From positions 62,001 to 126,000 of the forward strand of contig NZ_FOBB01000008.1 of assembly GCF_900109685.1 (NCBI RefSeq): a DNA stretch of 64,000 nt, in the 5' to 3' direction. Shown here piece by piece: positions 45,504 to 54,948 of this stretch. The DNA is from Chitinophaga rupis (GTDB lineage Bacteria; Bacteroidota; Bacteroidia; Chitinophagales; Chitinophagaceae). Under the pieces are notes generated by a model. It did not search any database and had not been told where the DNA came from. It saw nothing but the letters and a program-made list of their open reading frames with translations. A program made the position numbers and the translations under genes. Numbering within the stretch: position 1 is the first letter of the stretch; each line of letters begins with the position of its first letter.

Positions 45504-47486
45504 ATGAATAAGTTAAAAATGGCTTTGGCAGCGCCGCTGATATTGCTGGCAAGTGTGGCAGGGGCGCAACAGGCCACGAAGTTTTTCCCGGAAAGGCCCA
45601 TAGCAGGCGACTCCGTAACCATTTCCTATAACCCGGAACACACCATGCTGAAAGGCCTGGCGCCGGTGAGCGGCGTAGTATGGTTATACCGCCATAATAA
45701 CTGGGAAACGCATGACCTGGATCTGCAGATGACAGATACCGGCTGGGTAGCAAAATATTTATTGCCGGACAGCGCTGCATTTATGGTGGCTAATTTTATG
45801 GCGAATGGCATTACTGACAAAGGCGGAAAACCTACCTATGCCGTTTTGTTATCTGACAGGAACGGCCGGCAAATGCCCACTTCTTATGCTGCCTGGGCAT
45901 TCCTGCGGCTGGCAATAATGGAAGGCACGGTACCACACGCAGTGGAAGATTCAGCCCGCATTGCAGACGATGTAGGCGTATTCTGGATGAACAACGAGCT
46001 AAAATATTACCCCGGCAGCAGGCGGCATATTATGTACGGCGCTATGTCTGTGCTGAAACATAGCGGAGCGCCCCGGGCAAATACCGTTATCCTGCGGGAG
46101 ATCGATTTCATCAGCAAATTACCGGATGCCACGGAAGCAGAGCTGATGAATGCCAGCAAAGCTTACAGGAACCTGCTGGGCGACGCACATAAAGCAGATT
46201 CTATGGACCAGGTGATCATTAACCGCTTCCCCAACGGTATAACAGCCAGGGATAAAATGATCTACAAAATGTTCCGGGCCGGAGAAAATGAGCGGCTGTC
46301 CCTGTGGAATACATTTGTGCAACAGTTCCCGCTGCAAAAATTCATGGATGTGGATACGGAAACAGATGCGATGTACTATGAAAAGGTTTACCGCGGCGTG
46401 GTGTACCAGCAGGTGATGAGGAGTAAGAACCTGGAAATACTGGACCAGATGATGGACCTGGCGCCTTTAATATGCCTCACTGAATTTCACCGCTTACTGA
46501 TTGTGAATGCACTGGCGCATGATCAAATTAAGCTGGCGGAAGCATTTCCCTATTCAAAAAAGCTGGTGGAGCATATTGAAGCTTATACCACTAACAAGCA
46601 CGATAGCAACAGCCGTTTTTATTCGCCCCGGCAATGGAAGCAATATGTGCTGAACCTGGCCGTGCCGGCCTTTATGGGACATGCATTCATACTGCACCAG
46701 CAGGGGGATGATAAAACCGCGCTGGTATGGATGGAAAAAGTAAAAGACCAGCCCTACGCCAAAACAGCTGATTTTATGAGCCTTTACGCAGTGCTGCTGG
46801 ATAATAACGGCCGCCAGCCGGAAGCATTACAGGTAGCGGAAAATGCTGCCGGCAGCAATAAAGCTACCCCTGAGATCATAGCCCTGCTGAAAAAACAATA
46901 CATAAAAGAGCATGGCAATGAAAATGGCTTTGAAGCGCATTTTCAGGGTATGAAGAATGCGGAGCAGCTTTCTGCTGAACAGGAAGCGCTGCGTGCAGAG
47001 CTGATCCGCAAGGAAGCCCCTGCCTTTAAGCTGGAACAGCTTTCCGGTGGGATGGCAGATTTGAATAAACAGAAGGGTAAAATAGTAGTGATCGATTTCT
47101 GGGCTACCTGGTGCGGCCCTTGTAAAGAAGCAATGGCCGGCATGCAGATGGCCGTTAATAAATACAGCCAGGACAAAAACGTGGATTTCTACTTTATTGC
47201 CACGCAGGAAAGCCGGCCCGATTACCGGGAGCAGATCAAAAAATTCCTGCAAACAAAGAACTTTCATATGAATGTGCTGCTGGATGCTAAAAGTCCATCC
47301 TCCGGACATTTGGATGATACCTATAACAAATACACCAAAACACTGCAGTTTTCCGGTATTCCCGCCAAAGTGATCATTGACCGGCATGGCATGATCCGTT
47401 GGCTGGGTACCGGTTATAAAGGCAGCCCCAGCGCGCTGGCAGACGAGATCTCCTATATTATTGAGCTGTTAAAGAAAGAAGGATGA
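45504..47486 (+). CDS. exported protein with C-terminal TlpA-like thioredoxin domain
   Basis: A 660-residue protein with a signal peptide to about residue 21. The N-terminal beta-domain (GDSVTISYNPEHTMLKG) and long helical middle are followed from about residue 505 by a thioredoxin domain with active site WCGPC at about 538 (VVIDFWATWCGPCKEAM) and cis-Pro near SGIPAKVII. Such TlpA-fused proteins are common in Bacteroidota SusC/D loci. It lies 36 bases after susD and overlaps the next gene by 4 bases (ATGA). It probably works in the periplasm; the redox partner is unknown. Confidence 0.9.
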   Translation: MNKLKMALAAPLILLASVAGAQQATKFFPERPIAGDSVTISYNPEHTMLKGLAPVSGVVWLYRHNNWETHDLDLQMTDTGWVAKYLLPDSAAFMVANFMANGITDKGGKPTYAVLLSDRNGRQMPTSYAAWAFLRLAIMEGTVPHAVEDSARIADDVGVFWMNNELKYYPGSRRHIMYGAMSVLKHSGAPRANTVILREIDFISKLPDATEAELMNASKAYRNLLGDAHKADSMDQVIINRFPNGITARDKMIYKMFRAGENERLSLWNTFVQQFPLQKFMDVDTETDAMYYEKVYRGVVYQQVMRSKNLEILDQMMDLAPLICLTEFHRLLIVNALAHDQIKLAEAFPYSKKLVEHIEAYTTNKHDSNSRFYSPRQWKQYVLNLAVPAFMGHAFILHQQGDDKTALVWMEKVKDQPYAKTADFMSLYAVLLDNNGRQPEALQVAENAAGSNKATPEIIALLKKQYIKEHGNENGFEAHFQGMKNAEQLSAEQEALRAELIRKEAPAFKLEQLSGGMADLNKQKGKIVVIDFWATWCGPCKEAMAGMQMAVNKYSQDKNVDFYFIATQESRPDYREQIKKFLQTKNFHMNVLLDAKSPSSGHLDDTYNKYTKTLQFSGIPAKVIIDRHGMIRWLGTGYKGSPSALADEISYIIELLKKEG

Positions 47487-48556
47487 GCCGGCAGTTTATT
47501 TTCAGCTGCCTGTTAAGCATGGCCGCTATACAGTTCTGCCAGGCCCAGGCAGTACCCATCAGCAAGCCGGTGCACTTTAACAATAAAGACAGCATCCGGT
47601 TTGGCGGCACGCTGACCCTGCCTGCAGGCCGGCATACCTTTCCGGCCGTGGTGCTGTTGTCCGGTACTGGTAAGCAGGACCGTGACGGTACCATGGCCGG
47701 GCATAAAATGTTTAAAACGCTGGCCGATTCCCTGGCTGCATTGGGTGTTGCAGTGCTGCGTACAGACGACCGCGGGGTAGGGGAAACAAACGGTGTGTAT
47801 GAAACTGCCACTACGAAAGATTTTGCCAATGATGCGCTGGCAGCCGTAGCTTTTTTACGCACCCAACCCGGCGTAGCAGCCATCGGGTTTATAGGGCATA
47901 GTGAAGGGGGCGCAGCCGCTATTATTGCTGCAGCAGGTAACAGGGATATAGCTTTTGTAATAACGCTGGCAGGGCTGGCCACCAGGGGCCTGGATGCATT
48001 AAAGCTGCAGAACCGCGCCATTATTAACGCCGCGCCTATTTCAGACTATGATAAGAACCGGCATAACACCATTACTACCCTGATGTTTGATACCGCTTAC
48101 CGTTACGCCTATACGCCCCTGATGGAGGCCAGGCTCCGCGCTGCCTATGCCGCCTGGAAACATGCGGATGACAGCGCCTATGCAAAGGATAAGCCGGGTG
48201 AGTTTGATCATATGCGCTTCTTTGCAGACTCTTACATACGGCAGGCTACCGGCCCCTGGTACCAGTACCATCTCCGGTATGATCCGGCACCTTTCCTGCA
48301 GCAGATCAAAGTACCTTTCCTGGCGCTGAATGGCGATAAGGACATGATGGTGCCCTATAAAGAAAACCTGGACATGATTAAAAATACCCTGCAGCAAAGC
48401 GGTAATAACCAGGTAACGGTAAAGGTAATACCAGGGCTGAACCACCTGTTCCTGCATTGTAATACCTGCACCAATGAAGAGATCTCTCAGCTGAAAGGCG
48501 ATTTTGCGCCCGAAGCCTGGCAGGAAATAAAGCACTGGCTGCAGCCGTTCCTGTAA
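47483..48556 (+). CDS. exported alpha/beta hydrolase
   Basis: A 357-residue protein with a signal peptide ending near QAQA. The serine-hydrolase elbow is GHSEGG (after VAAIGFI), and RTDDRGVGET fits the oxyanion-side strand of the S9/dienelactone-hydrolase-like group. The acid is probably Asp in LNGDKDMMVPYKEN and the base His in GLNHLFLH. The start overlaps the preceding stop (ATGA), so it is translationally coupled as the last gene of the SusC/D locus. It may process the imported substrate, but the chemistry is not determined. Confidence 0.9.
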   Translation: MSRQFIFSCLLSMAAIQFCQAQAVPISKPVHFNNKDSIRFGGTLTLPAGRHTFPAVVLLSGTGKQDRDGTMAGHKMFKTLADSLAALGVAVLRTDDRGVGETNGVYETATTKDFANDALAAVAFLRTQPGVAAIGFIGHSEGGAAAIIAAAGNRDIAFVITLAGLATRGLDALKLQNRAIINAAPISDYDKNRHNTITTLMFDTAYRYAYTPLMEARLRAAYAAWKHADDSAYAKDKPGEFDHMRFFADSYIRQATGPWYQYHLRYDPAPFLQQIKVPFLALNGDKDMMVPYKENLDMIKNTLQQSGNNQVTVKVIPGLNHLFLHCNTCTNEEISQLKGDFAPEAWQEIKHWLQPFL

Positions 48557-48645
48557 CTTTTTTTAGGTTGATAATTGACTATCCGATCAAAAACCAACAC
48601 GGATGAAGGCCCTGCTGAGAGGCAGGGTCAAGGTTGACAAAAATT

Positions 48646-48680
48646 GGGCTGCCCTTTACAGGGCGGCCCTTGATTTTTTT
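48646..48680 (+). terminator. intrinsic terminator closing the SusC/D operon
   Basis: GGGCTGCCCT pairs with AGGGCGGCCC (one G-T pair) around a TTAC loop, followed by TTGATTTTTTT. It lies 90 bases after the hydrolase stop and before the response regulator start. Confidence 0.9.
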
Positions 48681-48752
48681 AGGACATTCCCGGGTCTGAT
48701 ATCTATCTTATTAATAAAAATATTGCTATTTTTACTGTACATATCCAATACC

Positions 48753-49148
48753 ATGAGTAAGAATAGAACGGTGTTCCTGGTAGATGATGATACTGATGAC
48801 CAGGATTTTTTTAAATCCGCTCTCCAAACAATTGATAACTCTGCTTTCCTGCTCTCCGCTTTTAACGGTGAACATGCGCTGGAATTGATAAATGGTGGAA
48901 ATGTTGATCCGGATATCGTTTTCCTGGATCTGAATATGCCCCGCATGAACGGCGCCGAGTTATTAGTTGAGTTACGCAGAATGGAAAGCTTTGATCTGAT
49001 ACCCATTATCCTGTATTCCACCTCTTCAGAAAGATCCGCTATCATCGAGTGCATGCAATTGGGAGCCAATGATTATTTGGTGAAGCCCAATAAATTTGAA
49101 ACATTGATCGTTGAGATAAGAACGGTAATGGATAAGTACTTAAAATAA
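48753..49148 (+). CDS. single-domain response regulator (Rcp1-like)
   Basis: A 131-residue stand-alone receiver domain. The acidic pocket is VDDDTDDQDFF, the phosphorylated Asp lies in VFLDLNMPRMNG, the switch Ser/Thr in ILYSTSS and the conserved Lys in YLVKP. There is no output domain. The extra DQD after the acidic pocket is typical of phytochrome-linked Rcp1-type regulators. The longer frame from 48603 is rejected because it would run through the terminator at 48646-48680. A close paralogue follows 81 bases downstream. No cognate kinase is adjacent; the orphan kinase at 3846 is one candidate. Confidence 0.94.
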   Translation: MSKNRTVFLVDDDTDDQDFFKSALQTIDNSAFLLSAFNGEHALELINGGNVDPDIVFLDLNMPRMNGAELLVELRRMESFDLIPIILYSTSSERSAIIECMQLGANDYLVKPNKFETLIVEIRTVMDKYLK

Positions 49149-49229
49149 CGGTCACATTTTTGTGGTAAGTAACAGCGGGAAGGTGGAACAGGTGAAAACT
49201 AATTATAGGCAAAATATTTTACAAGTCAT

Positions 49230-49634
49230 ATGAGCAAGGGTGTTACGATTTTTTTGGTAGATGATGACGCTGAGGACCGGAGAGTATTTAAAGATGCGCT
49301 CGAAGAAGTGACCAGCACTGTTCAGCTTCTGTCTGCATATGACGGCGAGCATGCGCTGGAATTAATGAACGACCGGAAATTCAGTAACCCGGATATTATT
49401 TTCATGGATCTGAACATGCCCAGGATGAATGGCATGGAATTACTGGCCGAGCTCCGGCAAAGAAGGAATTTAACCGATGTGCCCATCATAGTGTTCTCCA
49501 CCTCTGCCATGTTAACCTTTATTCAGCAATGCATGCAATTAGGTGCGGATGATTACCTGATCAAACCGGAAAGTTTTGCAATGCTGGTGAGCGGCATCCG
49601 GCAAAAGCTGGAAAAACATACCAGTGCCGCTTAA
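49230..49634 (+). CDS. single-domain response regulator, paralogue of the preceding gene
   Basis: A 134-residue receiver domain with the acidic pocket VDDDAEDRRVF, the phospho-acceptor Asp in IFMDLNMPRMNGMELL, the switch residue in VFSTSA and the Lys in YLIKP. It shares long blocks with the upstream gene (AYDGEHALEL, LDLNMPRMNG, CMQLGADDYL), so the two arose by tandem duplication. There is no DNA-binding domain. It likely acts as a phospho-relay intermediate or by protein interaction. Confidence 0.94.
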   Translation: MSKGVTIFLVDDDAEDRRVFKDALEEVTSTVQLLSAYDGEHALELMNDRKFSNPDIIFMDLNMPRMNGMELLAELRQRRNLTDVPIIVFSTSAMLTFIQQCMQLGADDYLIKPESFAMLVSGIRQKLEKHTSAA

Positions 49635-49653
49635 GGCAGCTGTCTTAGCCTGA

Positions 49654-52185
49654 CTATTTGTTGCTTCCGTTATTAAGATATTTTGCCAGGAAAGGCGCCG
49701 TACGGCTGTGCTTATTTTCTGCAATATCAGCTACAGGGCCCGCAGCCACCACTTTACCGCCTTCATCGCCCGCACCGGGACCAATATCCACAATCCAGTC
49801 GCTGTTAGCAATTACATGCATATCATGTTCAACCGTAATAACCGTGTTACCCTGGTCTACCAGCAAATTAAGCTGGTCCATCAGTTTTTCAACGTCTGAT
49901 GGGTGCAGGCCGGTGGTAGGTTCATCCAGTATATATAGTGAGTTGCCGTGCTGTGTTCTTTGCAGTTCCGTGGCCAGCTTAATACGTTGCGCCTCGCCGC
50001 CGGAAAGTTCTGTTGCAGGCTGTCCCAGCCGCAGGTAGCCGAGGCCCACCTGCTGTACGGTTTCCAGCGGTCTTTTTATTTGCGGTTCATCTATGAAAAA
50101 AAGAAAAGCATCATCTACCGTCATTTCCAGTACTTCCGCAATGTTTTTATCGTTGTACTTAATTTCAAGCGTTTTACTATTATACCGGGTACCCTGGCAG
50201 GTGGGGCAGGGTGCATACACACTGGGTAAGAATAACAGCTCTACCATCACAAAGCCTTCTCCTTCACAGTGGCTGCAGCGCCCTTTTGCAACATTAAAGG
50301 AAAAGCGGCCTGCATCATAATGCCGGGCTTTCGCCATTTTGGTGGCTGCAAACAGCTTCCTGATGGGATCAAATAACCCGGTATAGGTGGCCAGGTTGGA
50401 CCTGGGTGTACGGCCTATCGGTTTTTGATCTACCACTATCAAACGTTTAACAGCATCCATACCTGCTGTAATACGGCCTTCCAGCGGTAAAACCTGCTGT
50501 TCCGGCATTTCTGTTTCTTCATAGGCTGCCGGTACTGCCTGTCCCAGCTGGGTGGCCACCAGCTCTACCAGCACCTGGCTTACCAGGGTGCTTTTCCCTG
50601 ATCCGGATACGCCGGTAACGCTGGTAAAAACGCCCAATGGAAAGGCAGCGTTGAAATTATGCAGGTTATTCCGCGTAACGCCTTCCAGCCGCAGCCAGCC
50701 TTTGGGCGTCCTTGCTGTACGGGCTTTGTGCGGCTGTGTATTCAGATAGCGTTTGGTAACAGATGCGGGTACACGCATTAACCCCTCCGGCGGACCGCTA
50801 TATAATATTTCACCGCCCTTTTCACCGGCAGCAGGTCCTACATCAACAATCCAGTCGGCGTGCCGGATCACATCCACCTCATGCTCTACTACAAAAAGGG
50901 AGTTGCCGGCTGCTTTAAGGCCGTCCAGCGCCCGTAGCAGGGCTTGTGTATCAGCGGGGTGAAGCCCGGCTGAAGGCTCGTCGAGCACATACACCACGCC
51001 AAACAGGTTGGAATGGATCTGCGTTGCCAGCCTTAGTCTTTGTAATTCACCGGGTGAAAGGGTGGGGGTGCTTCGCTCCAGGGTCAGGTAGCCCAGGCCA
51101 AGGTCTATCAGCACATCCAGCCTTTTGACCATATCTTCCGCTATCCGTTGTGTAACCAGGTTCTTTTCAGGGTGCCCTGCATTTTTATGGCCGGCAGCAG
51201 GGGCGCCTGCTGCATAGGGCTCAAAGATGTGTTTTAAGCGCAGCAGCGGTATGCCGGACATCTCGGCAATATCCAGCTTTGCAAATTTTACGGCAAGGGA
51301 GGCCGGGCGTACACGCTTGCCATGGCATACCGGGCATTCAGCGCTGAGCATGAACTGGGATACCCGCTTTTTCATCAGCTGGCTTTGCGAGTTGGCAAAG
51401 GTCTGCATCACGTAACGTTTGGCGCTGGTAAAGGTGCCCATATAGCTGGGCTCCAGCTTTCTCCTGAGTGCATCCCGTACTTCTGCAGCCGTAAAGGCTG
51501 AATATACCGGTACCACGGGCTGCTCCTCTGTGAAAAGGATCCAGTCCCGCTGTTTTTTAGGCAGGTCTTTCCAGGGGGTGTCTACATCATAACCCAGCGT
51601 CATGAGGATCTCCCGCAGGTTCTGCCCCTGCCAGGCAGTAGGCCATGCCGCTACAGCGCGTTCGCGGATGGTGAGGGTATCATCCGGCACCATGGATTTT
51701 TCCGTTACCTCGTACACACGCCCAAGGCCGTGGCAATGCGGGCAGGCGCCTTCCGGTGTGTTGGGTGAAAAGCCCTCTGCATAAATGATGGATTGCCCTT
51801 TGGGATAATCACCTGCCCGGGAATACAGCATCCGCAGCAGGTTGGATAAGGTGGTTACGCTGCCCACAAATGAGCGGGTGCTGGCTGCGCCCCGCTGCTG
51901 TTGTAAGGCAATGGCGGGCGGCAGCCCTTCTATAGCATCTGCTTCAGGCACCGACATCTGGTTAAAAAGCCTTCTTGCATAAGGCGAAACAGATTCCAGG
52001 TACCTGCGCTGCGCTTCGGCATACAGGGTGCCAAATGCCAGTGATGACTTACCGGATCCGGAAACGCCGGTGAATACAACAAAGGCATCGCGCGGTATTT
52101 CCAGGTCTATATTCTTCAGGTTATGTTCCCGGGCTCCGCGTACTTTTACGAAGCCGCTAAAATTCTTAGGTTGTGACATTTGCAT
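49654..52185 (-). CDS. UvrA-type ABC ATPase, UvrA2 class
   Basis: An 843-residue tandem ABC ATPase of the excinuclease subunit A family. Both nucleotide-binding halves are present: Walker A GVSGSGKSSLAF and GVSGSGKSTL, signatures LSPGELQRL and LSGGEAQRIKL, and Walker B/DEP motifs YVLDEPSAGLHP and YILDEPTTGLHP. Zinc-binding cysteines are visible (CPHCHGLG, CPVCHGKR, CSHCEGEGF, CPTCQGTR). It is shorter than housekeeping UvrA (about 940 residues), consistent with the UvrA2/drug-resistance class lacking the UvrB-binding insert. An ATG at 52179 is an alternative start. It is convergent with the response regulator gene. Confidence 0.93.
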   Translation of the reverse strand: MQMSQPKNFSGFVKVRGAREHNLKNIDLEIPRDAFVVFTGVSGSGKSSLAFGTLYAEAQRRYLESVSPYARRLFNQMSVPEADAIEGLPPAIALQQQRGAASTRSFVGSVTTLSNLLRMLYSRAGDYPKGQSIIYAEGFSPNTPEGACPHCHGLGRVYEVTEKSMVPDDTLTIRERAVAAWPTAWQGQNLREILMTLGYDVDTPWKDLPKKQRDWILFTEEQPVVPVYSAFTAAEVRDALRRKLEPSYMGTFTSAKRYVMQTFANSQSQLMKKRVSQFMLSAECPVCHGKRVRPASLAVKFAKLDIAEMSGIPLLRLKHIFEPYAAGAPAAGHKNAGHPEKNLVTQRIAEDMVKRLDVLIDLGLGYLTLERSTPTLSPGELQRLRLATQIHSNLFGVVYVLDEPSAGLHPADTQALLRALDGLKAAGNSLFVVEHEVDVIRHADWIVDVGPAAGEKGGEILYSGPPEGLMRVPASVTKRYLNTQPHKARTARTPKGWLRLEGVTRNNLHNFNAAFPLGVFTSVTGVSGSGKSTLVSQVLVELVATQLGQAVPAAYEETEMPEQQVLPLEGRITAGMDAVKRLIVVDQKPIGRTPRSNLATYTGLFDPIRKLFAATKMAKARHYDAGRFSFNVAKGRCSHCEGEGFVMVELLFLPSVYAPCPTCQGTRYNSKTLEIKYNDKNIAEVLEMTVDDAFLFFIDEPQIKRPLETVQQVGLGYLRLGQPATELSGGEAQRIKLATELQRTQHGNSLYILDEPTTGLHPSDVEKLMDQLNLLVDQGNTVITVEHDMHVIANSDWIVDIGPGAGDEGGKVVAAGPVADIAENKHSRTAPFLAKYLNNGSNK

Positions 52186-52315
52186 CCTTTCTCACGGTGA
52201 TAGCAACAAATGTGCACCTTTTTTAATTACGAATGGATGTATAACCGCAGTGATCTCCTGCCAGATTTATTTTTAAGGATGGATGGAAATAGTATTTTGA
52301 GCTGAATTACCCCTT

Positions 52316-53170
52316 ATGCCCAAAGATAAATATATGATCCCCACTATTGCAACCGATGAGGTCAAACATCATGGCTTGCAGCTTGTCAGCTTTTCACAGA
52401 TCATTAAAACAGCGGCTACCGAGGTCCCCCACCGCGATGAGAACTATATTTTTATTTTCCAGGAAAAAGGAAAGCTGAACCTGGAGCTGGACTTCAGGAA
52501 GGTAATGCTTAAAGGCAGTACGGTGTATTTCATTCTGCCAGGGCAGATCCATCATTTTTCAGCGACTAATGACAGCGTATGGATGCTAACGGTAGAACCC
52601 TCCCTGGTGCAGCAAACCTATAAATCGATCCTGGATCAGTACTTCCTGCTGCACGAGCCGGCAGCTGTTTCAGAACAAAAGAAAAAGAAGCTCACCGGCT
52701 GTTTAACCTTCCTTGCTGATGAGGTGAAGGCCACCGGGGCCGATGCATGCCAGCAGCACATAAAACGCGGGCTGGTGGATGTTATAATAGGAACCATCAC
52801 ACGGGAATATGCCAATGGAGAAACGGGTAAAGGGCAAAAGGAATCCCGGAGCACTACCATCACCAGGCAGTTTAAAGCCCTGTTATTCCAGCATTATAAG
52901 GTTAAAAAGAGACCTTCTGACTATGCCGGTGTTTTAAAGATCTCTACCCCTTACTTAAATGAAGCTGTTAAAGACTTTACCGGTTTTACAGTAAGCTACT
53001 GGATCCAAAAAATGATCATCATGGAAGCCAAGCGCCTGCTGTATTATACGGATCTTACCATTAAAGAGATAGCCGGAGAGCTGGGATATGATGATCATGC
53101 TTATTTCTCACGGCTTTTTACTATATCGGAAAAGATCTCTCCACTGGGATACAGAAAGCGAAGCCGCTAA
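52316..53170 (+). CDS. AraC family transcriptional regulator
   Basis: A 284-residue regulator. The N-terminal cupin-like sensor (about 20-110) includes ETEVPHRDENY-like and FILPGQIHHFSATNDS segments. The C-terminal AraC DNA-binding domain has two helix-turn-helix units (YLNEAVKDFTGFTVSYWIQK and LTIKEIAGELGYDDHAYFS) with the family's final positions present. A second in-frame ATG at 52334 is possible. It stands 131 bases before a hydrolase gene on the same strand and may control it. Confidence 0.92.
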   Translation: MPKDKYMIPTIATDEVKHHGLQLVSFSQIIKTAATEVPHRDENYIFIFQEKGKLNLELDFRKVMLKGSTVYFILPGQIHHFSATNDSVWMLTVEPSLVQQTYKSILDQYFLLHEPAAVSEQKKKKLTGCLTFLADEVKATGADACQQHIKRGLVDVIIGTITREYANGETGKGQKESRSTTITRQFKALLFQHYKVKKRPSDYAGVLKISTPYLNEAVKDFTGFTVSYWIQKMIIMEAKRLLYYTDLTIKEIAGELGYDDHAYFSRLFTISEKISPLGYRKRSR

Positions 53171-53301
53171 AAATCCAAATCTTACCTGCTTTTCTGCATT
53201 GCCTTGTACCAGCCGGTGCCGTTACTTTGCAGTGCCGGTAATCCCCATGCATGGTATTTACTAAGCCGGCTATTTCAAACAATTAAACTCCTACAGACAC
53301 A

Positions 53302-54081
53302 ATGGCAAACTTAATACATAAGTTAAAGGGCGCCCTATGCGCCACACTGATCGCCTTAGCAGGCATAATGGGCTTTGCTGCAAAAAGTAACGCTCAACAG
53401 GTGAAAAATGTAGTACTGGTACATGGCGCTTTTGCAGATGGATCCGGGTGGAAGGCGCTTTATGAGATACTTACAAAAAAAGGATACAATGTAACCGTTG
53501 TTCAAAATCCTTTAAGCTCCCTGGAAGATGATGTAGCCGCCACAAAGGTTGTGCTTGATAAACAGGATGGCCCCACTATACTGGTAGGTCATTCATGGGG
53601 CGGCGCCGTGATCACGCAAGCAGGCAACCATCCCAACGTAGCTGCATTGGTATATGTAGCTGCTTTCCAGCCGGACAATGGCGAATCAGCGCTGCAATGG
53701 ATCCAAACCGCGCCCCCGGCTCCTGAGAATGGCATACAGCCGCCGGATGATAAAGGAATTGTATACTACGACAAGGCTAAATTTCATGGAGGTTTCTGCG
53801 CAGATATTCCCAAGGCACAAGCGGATTTTATGTATGCCTCACAGGGTGCTTTTTATGCCAAAGGATTTGCAACCCCTGTTACCCAGGCGGCCTGGCATAA
53901 CAAGCCCGCTTATGGGATAGTAGCCACGGAAGATAAAAGCATTGCGCCGGAAATAGAGCGCAAAATGTACCAAAGGTCCAACACTAAAATAACCGAATTG
54001 AAAGGCAGCCACGTGATCTTTATGTCGCAGCCTGAAGCTGTAGCAAAAGTTATTATAGCAGCGGCAACTGCTGTGAAGTAA
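53302..54081 (+). CDS. exported alpha/beta hydrolase
   Basis: A 259-residue protein with a signal peptide (CATLIALAGIMGFAAKSNAQ). The opening strand and oxyanion loop are VVLVHGAFADGSGW, the nucleophile elbow is GHSWGG, and His in LKGSHVIFMSQPEAV is the catalytic base. This is the hydroxynitrile-lyase/esterase-like subgroup of small alpha/beta hydrolases, often lacking clear substrate assignment. It follows the AraC regulator gene and ends at a strong terminator. Confidence 0.92.
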   Translation: MANLIHKLKGALCATLIALAGIMGFAAKSNAQQVKNVVLVHGAFADGSGWKALYEILTKKGYNVTVVQNPLSSLEDDVAATKVVLDKQDGPTILVGHSWGGAVITQAGNHPNVAALVYVAAFQPDNGESALQWIQTAPPAPENGIQPPDDKGIVYYDKAKFHGGFCADIPKAQADFMYASQGAFYAKGFATPVTQAAWHNKPAYGIVATEDKSIAPEIERKMYQRSNTKITELKGSHVIFMSQPEAVAKVIIAAATAVK

Positions 54082-54100
54082 AATAGTATTCGTATCCATA

Positions 54101-54138
54101 AAAAAGATCCGCATGCATTTTTGCGTGCGGATCTTTTT
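54101..54138. terminator. bidirectional terminator between hydrolase and msrA
   Basis: AAAAAGATCCGCATGCA pairs with TGCGTGCGGATCTTTTT (one mismatch), with A and T tracts at the two ends. Confidence 0.88.
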
Positions 54139-54159
54139 GCGTTGAGCAGATGCCTGTAA

Positions 54160-54651
54160 TTACTTTAATTTCCAGTCAGGCCTTATAAAGTGGCAGGTAT
54201 ATCCATACGGATTTTTTTGCAGGTAGTCCTGGTGCTCTTCTTCTGCATTCCAGAAATCGGAGGCCGGCACTACTTCCGTAACAATAGGCCCGGGCCACTT
54301 TTTGGAAGCATTCATTTCTGCAATTAATGTGTTGGCAGTTTCTTTTTGCGCCTCACTTAAATAAAAAATAGCGGAGCGGTAAGAGGTACCCCTGTCATTC
54401 CCCTGCCTGTTAAGCGTGGTTGGATCGTGGATCTGGAAGAAAAATTCAAGCAGGGTACGGTATGATAATATTTCCGGGTCAAAGACAATTTCAATTGCTT
54501 CCGCATGTGTGCCGTGGTTGCGGTAAGTAGCATTCGGTACATCTCCACCCGTATAACCAACAACCGTGGAAGCTACGCCGGGAAGGTTGCGGATCAGCTC
54601 TTCCACGCCCCAGAAACAGCCACCGGCCAGTATCGCCTTTTCAGTGCTCAT
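54160..54651 (-). CDS. msrA: peptide-methionine (S)-S-oxide reductase MsrA
   Basis: A 163-residue cytoplasmic repair enzyme that reduces methionine-S-sulfoxide in proteins using thioredoxin. The catalytic motif GGCFWGVEE puts the nucleophilic Cys at residue 12. Other family motifs are GYTGG, HAEAIEIVFDP, FFFQIHDPTTLNRQGNDRG and EEEHQDYLQKNP. No resolving Cys-rich tail and no fused MsrB domain are present. It appears monocistronic. Confidence 0.97.
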   Translation of the reverse strand: MSTEKAILAGGCFWGVEELIRNLPGVASTVVGYTGGDVPNATYRNHGTHAEAIEIVFDPEILSYRTLLEFFFQIHDPTTLNRQGNDRGTSYRSAIFYLSEAQKETANTLIAEMNASKKWPGPIVTEVVPASDFWNAEEEHQDYLQKNPYGYTCHFIRPDWKLK

Positions 54652-54948
54652 AGATCTTTTCTTTTAGATAAAAATAAATATTCGCGGCTACATTGTGCGA
54701 TCTATTTTTTGCAGGTGGGCTTCATCCCCTAAACGCCATCATTACCCGGTATTGGAAAGGCGCAACCGGGTTGAGTGTTGAGAATATTCTACTAATTGTG
54801 CGTTATTCCATACGCTGAAAATTCTGAGATAGCTATGGTTATTCCGTTTTCTATAGGAGGCCGTTTCACGCCTCTGTCCGCTGTTTCAATGTGGCATATT
54901 AGTTGAAATACTACCCTAAACTATTATTAACCTTAAACTATTAATATC

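Noticed and set aside
48603..48752. N-terminal extension of the first response regulator
   Set aside because: It would translate through a strong terminator hairpin and adds residues absent from receiver-only proteins.
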